A DNA stretch of 64,000 nucleotides. It comes from Ruegeria sp. EL01 (GTDB lineage: Bacteria; Pseudomonadota; Alphaproteobacteria; Rhodobacterales; Rhodobacteraceae). Of this stretch, positions 55,052 through 63,643 are shown piece by piece. Location of the stretch: assembly GCF_900313035.1 (NCBI RefSeq), contig NZ_OMPS01000037.1, positions 83,243 through 147,242 of the forward strand, given 5' to 3'. Both the position numbers and the translations under genes were made by a program. The first letter of the stretch is position 1. Every line of letters begins with the position of its first letter. The notes beneath the pieces are model-generated. The model did no database searches, was not told the DNA's origin, and saw only the letters and a program-made list of their open reading frames with translations.

Positions 55052-56035
55052 TCAGAGGAAGCCCAGCTTCTTCATCAGATCACCGATCTGCTGTTCCTGC
55101 TGCTCAAGGAACGCTTTAAAGTCATCGCCAGAGTTGTGGATGTTGACCCAGCCGTTCCGTGCACGAACCTCTTCCCATTCGGGCGTGGCGTACATTTCAT
55201 TGATGGCTTCCTGATACGCGGCCAGCTTGTCTTCGGGCAGGCCGGGGGCCCCGAAGAAACCGCGCCAGTTCACGAAGGTTGTGTCGATACCCTGTTCTTT
55301 CATTGTCATGGCATCGGGTGCCGCATCTACACGCTCATCCGAAGTGACGCCGATGATTTTGACCTCACCAGCGTTTGACAGATCGACCGCTTCGGAAAAA
55401 CCGGTCGACAGCGCAGCGATCTCGCCTGACAGAAGGGCTGCCATGGCTTTGCCGCCAGCATCGTAGGGGATGTATTTGACGCCAAGTGCGTCTTTTCCCG
55501 CTGCCTCCATGACCATGGCCGCGACCAGGTGGTCCATGCCGCCTGGTACAGAACCGCCACCAATGGCTGTCGCCGACGGATCGGCGTCATACGCGGCAAG
55601 CAGATCATCCATCGAATTGATTGGGCTGTCTTTGCCCACGACAATCGCGGCGTAATCTCCGATGGTGCCCGAGACCAGCGTCAGATCACGGAAATTGTGC
55701 GGGAAAACACCGGTCAGCGAGCGGATCACGATGGGGGTCGAATTGACCATCAAGGTGCCGTGGTTGCTGTCGGCATTCTCGATCAGGAATCCGATGGCTT
55801 TGCCGCCGCCACCGCCAGACATGTTTTCGTATGACGCAGTGCCCACGATGCCCGCATTGGTCAGCGCTTCACCGGTGCCACGGGCCGTGCCATCCCAGCC
55901 GCCGCCTGCGCCGCCCGGGATCAGAAAGTGGATGCTGTCCATAACTTGATGGCCGTCGGCCAGTGCTGGTCCAGCCAGACCAAATGCAGCCACAGCTGCG
56001 AATAGGGCCCGACGGCCCAGTGTGAAATTCGTCAT
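55052..56035 (-). CDS. tctC: Tripartite tricarboxylate transporter substrate-binding protein TctC
   Basis: A 327-residue Bug/TctC-family periplasmic protein with signal peptide ending PALADG. It binds the anion and delivers it to TctAB. Characteristic parts: IHFLIPGGAGGGWDGTARGT (ligand loop) and the mid-protein GGSVPGGMDHLVAAMVMEAA. TctC belongs with TctA/B in one minus-strand operon. The divergent tctDE genes start 109 bases away. Confidence 0.94.
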   Translation of the reverse strand: MTNFTLGRRALFAAVAAFGLAGPALADGHQVMDSIHFLIPGGAGGGWDGTARGTGEALTNAGIVGTASYENMSGGGGGKAIGFLIENADSNHGTLMVNSTPIVIRSLTGVFPHNFRDLTLVSGTIGDYAAIVVGKDSPINSMDDLLAAYDADPSATAIGGGSVPGGMDHLVAAMVMEAAGKDALGVKYIPYDAGGKAMAALLSGEIAALSTGFSEAVDLSNAGEVKIIGVTSDERVDAAPDAMTMKEQGIDTTFVNWRGFFGAPGLPEDKLAAYQEAINEMYATPEWEEVRARNGWVNIHNSGDDFKAFLEQQEQQIGDLMKKLGFL

Positions 56036-56052
56036 GATGTCCTCCCATTTGA

Positions 56053-56066
56053 CAATCGGCCGATTG
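56053..56066. promoter_or_regulatory. 14-base palindrome in the tctC-tctD gap
   Basis: CAATCGGCCGATTG is a perfect palindrome 18 bases before the tctC start. Possible operator or promoter element; no factor assigned. Confidence 0.45.
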
Positions 56067-56094
56067 ACGGCTCAGATTAATCCAAACCAAAACA

Positions 56095-56115
56095 CATCAA
56101 CCTGACATCAACCTG
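56095..56115. promoter_or_regulatory. Tandem CATCAACCTG repeats, likely TctD site
   Basis: CATCAACCTG occurs at 56095-56104 and again at 56106-56115, an 11-base period. Tandem direct repeats of this spacing are typical of OmpR-family response regulators, and the site lies between tctC and tctD. Confidence 0.6.
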
Positions 56116-56143
56116 TCATGCGCAGAAAAACTGTTCGAGCCTC

Positions 56144-56812
56144 ATGAAATTCTTACTGGTCGAAGACAATCTGGACCTCGCGAACGCGATCAGTTCGCGG
56201 ATGCGACTGGACGGACATGTTGTTGATCATGCACCGAATTTGGAAGATGCATCTGCTTTTGTCGAAACCGAAGAGTATGATCTGATCCTGCTGGACATTA
56301 TGCTGCCCGACGGGGATGGTCGTGACTTTCTAAAAAGCCATCGCGCAAGCCATTTGGATACGCCTGTGATCGTTCTGACCGCGCGCAGTCAAGTTTCGGA
56401 TCGAATCGGTTCGCTGGATTTGGGGGCCGATGACTATGTCACCAAACCATTTGACCATGCCGAGCTTGAAGCCCGGTGTCGTGCCGTCCTGAGACGCAAA
56501 TCAGGGATCGCAAAATCGACGATCGAGATCGGCGGGATCGTTTTTGACCCGGTCGCGGGTCATTTGCTGGTCGGGCCCGACACTGTGTCGTTGCGAAATC
56601 GAGAGCTGCGTTTGCTAGAGTTGTTTTTCAACGCGCCCGGCCAAGTGTTTTCGAAACAGAAGCTGGCAGACAGGTTGTTTTCTTATGATGATAACGTCTC
56701 GGACAACGCCATCGAAGTCTATGTTGGCCGTCTGCGCAGGCATCTGGAACACTCGAAGCTGAAAATCACGACATTGCGGGGGCTGGGGTACAGGTTGGAT
56801 CATGTCAGTTGA
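56144..56812 (+). CDS. tctD: Response regulator TctD (OmpR family)
   Basis: A 222-residue regulator: receiver domain with acidic pocket EDN at residues 6-8, phospho-Asp in DLILLDIMLPDGDG (about residue 51), Thr/Lys of VLTARSQ and VTKPFDHAEL; C-terminal winged helix RELRLLELFFNAPGQVFSKQ and the recognition helix in NAIEVYVGRLRRHL. Divergent from tctCBA, so it probably activates it. Confidence 0.93.
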   Translation: MKFLLVEDNLDLANAISSRMRLDGHVVDHAPNLEDASAFVETEEYDLILLDIMLPDGDGRDFLKSHRASHLDTPVIVLTARSQVSDRIGSLDLGADDYVTKPFDHAELEARCRAVLRRKSGIAKSTIEIGGIVFDPVAGHLLVGPDTVSLRNRELRLLELFFNAPGQVFSKQKLADRLFSYDDNVSDNAIEVYVGRLRRHLEHSKLKITTLRGLGYRLDHVS

Positions 56813-58169
56813 TCCCACTGTTTCAGGGTCTCTCAGGAACAGGCTTGTTCTGACACTGATTGGTGGCGCGGCGATCCTAGCGTTTCTTCTGTTCTTTGCG
56901 GTACGCAACTATGCGGCCCGGGTGGCACAGCAAGGTCAGGACAGTATCCTCGAGGCGTCGGCGACCTCAATCCTGGACGCTGCCGCGCTGAGGGATGGTG
57001 AGCTTGAGGTTGATATTCCCTACGCCGCGTTTTCGATGCTGACGACGCCGTCTGACGACAGGGTCTTTTATGCGATCTTTCAGGATGGGGAATTTCTGTC
57101 CGGTTACGATGACCTACCCTTGGCCGAGGCTCCTATTAACGGCAAATGGGCTTTCAGATCAGGTGCCGTTCGCGGCGAGAATATTCGGCAAGTCAGCGCC
57201 AGCCGAACACTTGTTGGCCTTGGAAAACAGACCGAAATCGAAGTGGCGCTTGGGCAGACACAGGATGCGTTGTCCGAAACGATGGACCAGATATCCCGCA
57301 ATGCGGCCTATCTGGGATTGGGTTTCTTTGCCCTTGCAGCAGTGTTGTCTGTTTGGGCAACATCGGCAACGATCGGGCAGCTTAACAAGTTGACGACATC
57401 GGTCACGCGCCGCGGACCACAGGATTTAAGCCCGTTCAGAAAGCCTGTGCCCCGGGAAATGGCGCCTCTGGTCACGTCCCTGAATTCACTTATGGGTCGA
57501 TTGGATCAATCGCTTAGCCAATCGGAAGATTTCATTGCCGAGGCAGCGCACAGGGTGCGCACACCTCTGGCGACTGTCCGGTCCTATGCAGACGCGACAC
57601 TGCAAAGGGTCGAAAAAGAAGAAAACCGCGAGGCGTTGCGATCCATGGTCCGTGCTATCGACGAAAGCTCGCGGGCGGCGGGCCAACTTTTGGACCACGC
57701 CATGATCACGTTCAGGGCGGACCACCTGGAGCGTGAGGATCTCGACCTTGTCGATCTTATGGGGGAACTGGTCCAGCGTTTGACGCCGATCGCCGAAATG
57801 AAAGATCTTTCCTTGTCTTTGCTGGGTGATCCGGCGGTTCAGTACTCGGGCGATCCGATCCTGATCCAGAATGCTGCACGTAATATGATCGACAATGCAC
57901 TGAAATACGCCCCGGCGGACAGCACAGTGACGATCGAAGTTGTCGACAGCCCTTGTGTGCAGGTCAAAGTCAGTGATCAGGGACCGGGCTTCCCTCCTGA
58001 TGAGATTGAAACACTGACGCGGCGTTTCGAGCGTGGTCAGAATTCCACCGGGACTATTGGATCGGGTTTGGGGCTAACCATTGCACAGGATGTGGCAACC
58101 GCGCATGGCGGGGCGCTTGATCTTATGAACAAACCTGAGGGCGGCGCATGCGTTATCTTATCGCTGTAG
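56802..58169 (+). CDS. tctE: Sensor histidine kinase TctE
   Basis: A 455-residue kinase with two membrane helices (about residues 16-36 and 169-189), a periplasmic sensor part of about 130 residues, HAMP-like region, H-box SEDFIAEAAHRVRTPLATVR (phospho-His about residue 251), N-box NAARNMIDNALKYAP and G-boxes DQGPGFP and GSGLGLTIA. It overlaps tctD by 11 bases and the next gene by 22, so the three are translationally coupled. Confidence 0.94.
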   Translation: MSVDPTVSGSLRNRLVLTLIGGAAILAFLLFFAVRNYAARVAQQGQDSILEASATSILDAAALRDGELEVDIPYAAFSMLTTPSDDRVFYAIFQDGEFLSGYDDLPLAEAPINGKWAFRSGAVRGENIRQVSASRTLVGLGKQTEIEVALGQTQDALSETMDQISRNAAYLGLGFFALAAVLSVWATSATIGQLNKLTTSVTRRGPQDLSPFRKPVPREMAPLVTSLNSLMGRLDQSLSQSEDFIAEAAHRVRTPLATVRSYADATLQRVEKEENREALRSMVRAIDESSRAAGQLLDHAMITFRADHLEREDLDLVDLMGELVQRLTPIAEMKDLSLSLLGDPAVQYSGDPILIQNAARNMIDNALKYAPADSTVTIEVVDSPCVQVKVSDQGPGFPPDEIETLTRRFERGQNSTGTIGSGLGLTIAQDVATAHGGALDLMNKPEGGACVILSL

Positions 58170-59155
58170 TTCTGTGGTTGTTTCCATGCTTCGCTCTGGC
58201 GCTGGAATGGGAAGATCAACGGATCTTCAACGAAACGGCGCAAGGGCCTCGCCTGCGTATAATATCCAGCACTGACACTGCATTGTTTGCGCCTTTGATC
58301 GAAGATTTCATTCTGGGCAACCCATCGATTTCGGTCGAATATCTGGTGACGGGAACGGCTGATATTGACCGTCAGATCCGGGCAACGCCTGATGCCTTTG
58401 ACATCGCGATATCCAGCGCCATGGATCTGCAGCTTAAACTGGCAAATGACGGATATGCATTAGAGATAGACAGCATTGCAAACCCGGATTGGGCGCGATG
58501 GCATGACAGTCTTTTTGCTTTCACGTCCGAGCCTGCAACAATCGTTATGAACCGCGCAGCTTTTGCTGGGGGACCAACGCCACAAACACGGCAGGAGTTG
58601 ATCGAGACGCTTCGCGCCAGGCCCGATGATTTTCGCGGAAAAGTAGGCACATACGACATTCGCCAATCAGGTTTGGGGTATCTGTTTGCCACCCAGGACG
58701 CCCGCGCGTCCGAGACGTACTGGCGTCTGATGGAGGTCTTGGGAGGTCTGGATGTACGTCTTTATTGCTGCTCCGGCGATATGATTGACGATCTGGCAGA
58801 TGGGACCATTGCCGTCGCTTACAATGTACTGGGCAGCTATGCCGCGGCTCGCACAGAAGGAAAGGACGCATTCGAGATTGTGCTGCCGTCTGATTTTCAG
58901 ACGACCATGATGCGCACCGCAATGGTGCTGATCGAGACGCCCGAGCCAGACGCGGCAGAGGCATTTGTTCGCCAGCTAACCGCAAAGAAGACAGGGGCTT
59001 CCACCGACGTGCCATCGCTTCCGCTGTTGGCAACTGATGATAGCATAGATGAAAGGGTAACAATCGCTTTGGACCCAGCCTTGTTGACGTTCCTGGACAA
59101 GCTGAAAAGAAAGAAGTTCCTGTCAGAATGGGAAAATGCCGTCATTCAGCGATAG
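58148..59155 (+). CDS. Periplasmic binding protein cotranscribed with tctDE
   Basis: A 335-residue class II solute-binding protein with signal peptide MRYLIAVVLWLFPCFALALE. The mature part shows STDTALFAPLIEDFILGNPS, VEYLVTGTADIDRQI and GVAYNVLGSY-type segments of iron/spermidine-like binding folds. There is no ABC permease or ATPase beside it. Overlap with tctE by 22 bases argues that it works with the sensor, as a ligand-binding input, rather than in transport. What it binds is unknown. Confidence 0.85.
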   Translation: MRYLIAVVLWLFPCFALALEWEDQRIFNETAQGPRLRIISSTDTALFAPLIEDFILGNPSISVEYLVTGTADIDRQIRATPDAFDIAISSAMDLQLKLANDGYALEIDSIANPDWARWHDSLFAFTSEPATIVMNRAAFAGGPTPQTRQELIETLRARPDDFRGKVGTYDIRQSGLGYLFATQDARASETYWRLMEVLGGLDVRLYCCSGDMIDDLADGTIAVAYNVLGSYAAARTEGKDAFEIVLPSDFQTTMMRTAMVLIETPEPDAAEAFVRQLTAKKTGASTDVPSLPLLATDDSIDERVTIALDPALLTFLDKLKRKKFLSEWENAVIQR

Positions 59156-59198
59156 CGGTGCCATTTAATGCCCCTGTCACTTCGACCCGCGTTCGTGC

Positions 59199-60518
59199 CT
59201 ATTCCCGGAACGCGCGATTGAAATAGTCGGCCATCGGTTTGATCAGATAAGACAAGGGCGTGCGCTCGTCGGTTTTGATCATCGCCTCAACAGGCATTCC
59301 GGGTAACAAAGCCTGACCGTTCAGGCGTTCGATTTGACCATCAATCGGGGCCAACTCGGCGCGGTAGAAGGTAAACCCGGTCTGTTCATCAGTGAATGTA
59401 TCGGCCGACACGTTAAGAACCTGACCGTCAATCTCAGGGGTTTCACGCTGGTTGAACGCCGGGAACCTGAGTGCAACAGATTGACCAACATGCAGCTGAT
59501 CGACGTGAATGGCATCGACACGGGCAGCAACCAGCAACGGCGTGTCCTGAGGCACCACATACATCATCGGCTCGGCTGGCTGAATGACAGATTGCAGTGC
59601 AAAAACCTGACTGTCATAGACCGTTCCGGAAACCGGCGCACGGATATCCAGCCGCGACAGCCGTTCCGCAAGTGACAGGCGCCGTTCGGATAGTTCCGCG
59701 ACCTGGGTCTGCACGTCCCGTAAGGTGGTAATTGCTTCTTCGCGGCGGGTGGCTGTCAGTTCGAGGATCTGAATTTCAGTTGCCGCAATCTGGCCTTTCA
59801 GTCGGGCCACTGATGCTTCGAGGCTGCCAATCTCACCACTCAGGCTTGCTTCTTCACGTTGTAGGGACAGCACACGGCTGGCCTGCGTCAAACCACGGCT
59901 CAGCAGGCTTTGTTGGTCATCCAGCTCGTCCTGAATCAGCTCGACCTGACGGCGCAAGGATACAAGCTGCGCCTTGGTTCCGTCGATCTCGCTTTCAGTC
60001 TGGGCGCGCTGTTCGCTGAGTTGTTGGGTTTGCTTGGCCATTGATTCCAACCGTGCGTCAAACAGACGTTGTTGGCCGGCGATCAGATCGGGATCAATAT
60101 CGTCCTCCTGCTGGACTTCCAGCAGGCGTATGCTCAGGTTTTCCGAAGTTGTGCCGTCGCGTTCGGCCTCAAGCCGCGCCCGGCGCGCCAAAAGTTCAAA
60201 AAGCTGGGACACAACGATGGTCTGTTCTGACGACAGGAAGGTATCATCCAGCCGTAGTAGCAAATCACCACTGGTCACCACATCGCCGTTGCGAACAAAG
60301 ATTTCGCCAACGACGCCGCCATCTGGGTGTTGAACCACCTGTCGATTGCTCTGAACTTCGATCACACCGGACGACACAATGGCCCCGGCCAATCGTGTCT
60401 TGACGGCCCAGACACCCAAGCCACCAAGAAGAATAGCGAGCGCCGCAAAGCCGACCATGGCCGGTACCCTGATGCGCCAAACAGGGCGCGTTGTCTGCTG
60501 GGTCTGGCCTGCCATCAT
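59199..60518 (-). CDS. Type I secretion periplasmic adaptor (HlyD family)
   Basis: A 439-residue membrane-fusion protein. One N-terminal helix (MVGFAALAILLGGLGVWAVK) is followed by a first half-lipoyl part VVQHPDGGVVGEIFVRNGDV, a long coiled-coil hairpin (about residues 90-290), and the second lipoyl half RAPVSGTVYDSQVFALQSVI. The layout is PrtE/HlyD-like. Its ATG overlaps the ABC-gene stop by four bases. With the ABC protein it forms the inner-membrane part of a T1SS; the TolC partner is elsewhere. Confidence 0.93.
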   Translation of the reverse strand: MMAGQTQQTTRPVWRIRVPAMVGFAALAILLGGLGVWAVKTRLAGAIVSSGVIEVQSNRQVVQHPDGGVVGEIFVRNGDVVTSGDLLLRLDDTFLSSEQTIVVSQLFELLARRARLEAERDGTTSENLSIRLLEVQQEDDIDPDLIAGQQRLFDARLESMAKQTQQLSEQRAQTESEIDGTKAQLVSLRRQVELIQDELDDQQSLLSRGLTQASRVLSLQREEASLSGEIGSLEASVARLKGQIAATEIQILELTATRREEAITTLRDVQTQVAELSERRLSLAERLSRLDIRAPVSGTVYDSQVFALQSVIQPAEPMMYVVPQDTPLLVAARVDAIHVDQLHVGQSVALRFPAFNQRETPEIDGQVLNVSADTFTDEQTGFTFYRAELAPIDGQIERLNGQALLPGMPVEAMIKTDERTPLSYLIKPMADYFNRAFRE

Positions 60519-62236
60519 TCACCTACCGGGCTCAGCTTGCGCTTAATCGCGCCCGCATTCTGGACCATGGCGTTCAAAACCTCGTCTCGGCTGCCGGATT
60601 TCACAAGCTGGCCTTTCTCAACGACCGCCAGGTCGTCACATTCCGAGATCGCCTGAGGGCGGTGCGTCATAATAATCGCTGATTTTCCGGCGGCTTTTAG
60701 CTCGCGCACCGCAGCGTTCAGCGCCTCGGTCCCATCTGCGTCCAGTGCTGAGTTCGGTTCATCCAAAATCAGCAGAACCGGATCACCATAAAGCGCCCGG
60801 GCCAAAGCTATGCGTTGCTTTTGCCCGCCGGACAATTGACTGTCATTGCCTTCGAGAAAGGTGTCGTAGCCTTTTTCCAAAGTCAGGATCAGCTCGTGCG
60901 CATTTGCTTTCCTGGCCGCCGCAACCACTGCTTCGGCATCCGGGCTTTCGGACATGCGCGCAATGTTTTCGGCAACAGTGCCGTTGAACAGCGTCACCTG
61001 TTGGGGCAGGTACCCGATGTGACGGCCCAGATCGGTCGTGTCATACTGGTCCAGCGTCGCGCCTCCCAGCCGAATTTCACCTGCTGCCGGTCGCCACAAA
61101 CCCAGCAAAGCCTTGGCCAGGGTGGTTTTGCCTGATCCGCTTTTTCCAATCACACCCAGCGCTTTGCCGGGTTCCAGGCTCAAGGTCACATTGCGCAGCG
61201 TTGGAGTATTTGAACCGGGTGGGATAACTGTCAAAGACTTGGCTTCAAGGTTCGCGGCAGGCACCGGCAGTTTGGTTCGTGCAACTTCGGGCGGTGTTTG
61301 GTCCAGGAATTTGTTCAGCGAGGTCCAAGCAGACCGGGCACGTTCAATCATCCCCCATTGCCCGACGGCTTGTTCGACGGGCGCCAAAGCACGGCCCAAC
61401 AAGATCGACCCGGCGATCATTGCGCCCGGTGTCATCTCGTTCTGTAGTACCAGCCATGCCCCCAGCGCCAGCATTGCAGATTGCAAAAACAGTCGCAAAG
61501 ATTTGGTCAATGAAGTGAAGCTGCCAGTCCAGTCGCTGGCCGCGATGGTCTGGCTTAGGGCATTGGATCTTTGGCTTAACCAGCGCAGCGTGACGTCCTC
61601 TTGCATTCCCTGCGAGCGTACAACCTCAGCGGCTTGTCTGGCGTGTTCGGAAAACGCGTTGGCCCTGGCCGATGCGGCCTGGGCGGCGGCCACTTTGCGA
61701 TGGGTCAGGGCTTGGTTCAGCAAGGCAATGATGACCAGCAAAGCGCCGCCCGTGACGGCCAACCAACCTAACAGCGGATGGAACAGAAAAATGGCAGCGA
61801 GAAAAACCGGCGTCCATGGGATATCCATCACCGCCAGGAGGACTGGAGACGAACACAGGTTCTGAATTGATTCAAGATCACGTAGCGCGGTTGCTGGGGC
61901 CGATCGCGCCTGCGGATTCAATGAGCGGCGCAGTGTCGCGTCAAAAACGCGCTCGTCAAGTTGCGACTGAAACCGAGCGCCGAACCGTGCGACGATACGC
62001 CCGCGCGCGAAATCGAGCATTGCCATCAGAGAGTAGAGCAATGCGACTAGCAGAAAAAGGGCGGTCAGGGTTTCGACGGCACGCGACCCAAGGACCCGGT
62101 CATACACCTGTAGCATGAACAACGGACCTGTCAGCATAAGCAGGTTGACAAAAACACTGAACAGAAACGCCAGGGCCAGAAAGGTGACGCCCTGATTGCG
62201 CACTTTGCGCAGCTCATGGCGTGGGGCCGCGGACAT
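60515..62236 (-). CDS. Type I secretion ABC permease/ATPase (PrtD-like)
   Basis: A 573-residue half-transporter: six membrane helices in the first 320 residues (e.g. FLALAFLFSVFVNLLMLTGP), then the nucleotide-binding domain with Walker [17 protein letters not shown], signature LSGGQKQRIALARAL and Walker B VLLILDEPNSALDADGTEAL. No C39 peptidase domain, as expected for RTX exporters of the PrtD type. ATG 62236 was chosen over an in-frame TTG at 62272. Its substrate is probably the RTX-like gene just upstream. Confidence 0.94.
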   Translation of the reverse strand: MSAAPRHELRKVRNQGVTFLALAFLFSVFVNLLMLTGPLFMLQVYDRVLGSRAVETLTALFLLVALLYSLMAMLDFARGRIVARFGARFQSQLDERVFDATLRRSLNPQARSAPATALRDLESIQNLCSSPVLLAVMDIPWTPVFLAAIFLFHPLLGWLAVTGGALLVIIALLNQALTHRKVAAAQAASARANAFSEHARQAAEVVRSQGMQEDVTLRWLSQRSNALSQTIAASDWTGSFTSLTKSLRLFLQSAMLALGAWLVLQNEMTPGAMIAGSILLGRALAPVEQAVGQWGMIERARSAWTSLNKFLDQTPPEVARTKLPVPAANLEAKSLTVIPPGSNTPTLRNVTLSLEPGKALGVIGKSGSGKTTLAKALLGLWRPAAGEIRLGGATLDQYDTTDLGRHIGYLPQQVTLFNGTVAENIARMSESPDAEAVVAAARKANAHELILTLEKGYDTFLEGNDSQLSGGQKQRIALARALYGDPVLLILDEPNSALDADGTEALNAAVRELKAAGKSAIIMTHRPQAISECDDLAVVEKGQLVKSGSRDEVLNAMVQNAGAIKRKLSPVGE

Positions 62237-62419
62237 ACTGGTTTCTGGTCTCAATGTTTTGTTCCATACCAATCAGCACAGGCTTTGCGCCGTACCGCGT
62301 TTAGAAGGCTGGTTCAGCATTGCCAAGGTTGTAATTTGTTTCAAGCAAAAAACCGCAGGTAATAAGGCCGGAGGGTGGCATCTTCTGGCCGTATCAATGC
62401 GGAGGTTTGCGAGGCCCAT

Positions 62420-62454
62420 GTTAAGAAAGCGGGAACGGCGCACACCGTCCCCGC
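62420..62454 (-). terminator. Intrinsic terminator after the RTX-like gene
   Basis: GCGGGAACGG (62429-62438) and CCGTCCCCGC (62445-62454) pair with one mismatch; the minus strand continues TTTCTTAAC. It lies nine bases past the stop and separates the gene from the secretion operon, whose promoter must be in 62237-62420. Confidence 0.75.
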
Positions 62455-62462
62455 CCAGACCT

Positions 62463-63643
62463 TTAAGCAAGGGGGTCGAAGCCTAGATCAATCAGCTGAG
62501 CGAACAGCGGGCTGCTGTCATCCAGGACCGAGTTGTTGGTGTCTGCCTTCAGGCTACTGCGGGTTAGATCTTCGGCCTGAATGCCCACCAAAGTGGTGAC
62601 GTTTCCTCCGTTTCCAAGCACTTCGATCTCAAGGTTCCCGCCGACTTCACGCAGTGCGAGATTGTCACCAGACAGCGCATTGAAATCAAAGCTATCTTCT
62701 GACGGGTCGAACCCTTCGACACGGGTCTGAACGCCCCAGTTCCAGTCGATTTCAACCACATCGGCGCCAACGCCCAGCGTAACGACGCCTCCTGCGCCTG
62801 CGCCGCCCGAGTCGTTGTCAGGTGGTGTGTTGCCGCTGTCGTCAGGTCCAGCTCCGTCGTCATAGATGCTGCCCGTCAGGTCGCCGGTGCGTGTCTGGAA
62901 CCCGTCGGTGGTTGCTCCAGCCGGGGCTTCCGGGGTTAGCAGGTCTGTTCGGTCCACCAGCGTCACATCGTTTTGGTTAAAGCCGAAGGGTGACTCCAGA
63001 TTATCCTCCATCACCTGGTCGAAATGAAACTCCACCAGACCCGGAATCAGATCTGCTTTGGACACGCCGGTCAGGGTAAAGCTCTGACCACTGGGCAGGG
63101 TCGAGATCACCAGTCCATCTGCAGTGTCTTCGACCGACAGACGCTCACGCGTGCCAAAATAGAGGAAGCTGATTTTCATCGATGTGGGGTCGAAGTTGTC
63201 AATCACTTCCGTGCGTCCATATTCATGGCTGCGGATATAGATCGTGCCCGTTTCGCGCGGTCCCACACCCTGTTCCCACGAGATCACGCCCCCCATGTCC
63301 TGCCGGAAATGTTCGTTGCCAACGACACCAAAGCTGTCGATGGTCACGTCCTGATAGGTCACACCCTGCACAATCTGCGCAGGTTCTGACCAAGGGCTGT
63401 CGATCACGATTTCGCCTGAGGGCGACTTTGTCACAATCATGCCATGGACTGAGGTGCCGCCAAAATCCAACTGATCAACCGCCGGATCAAAATCGGTTAT
63501 GTCATCGGCGTTACTGTCGGCTTTGAAGACGCGACCGCCTGCATCTGTGCTGCCGGTGATTTCGGCGGGGTTTGATCCGTCTGCGTCATAAGTCAGGGTA
63601 TACCCGCCGCCGTTTGGGGTCGAAATTTCCTGACCGATTGCGC
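62463..63643 (-). pseudogene. 3' fragment of an RTX-like type I secreted protein, truncated by IS21
   Basis: About 393 codons of host sequence remain, beginning near AIGQEISTPNGGGYTLTYDA. The product is acidic, repeat-like and poor in cysteine, with Asp/Gly-rich stretches (DDGAGPDDSGNTPPDNDSGG) and DITDFDPAVDQLDF / VEGFDPSEDSFDF, paired hemolysin-like motifs, and ends DLGFDPLA, a plausible uncleaved C-terminal secretion signal. The reading frame stays open to 63833, but codons beyond 63643 are the complement of IS21 end repeats and istA, so the native N-terminal part should lie beyond the IS on the right. A GTG at 63669-63671 could in principle start a chimeric product. Confidence 0.75.
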
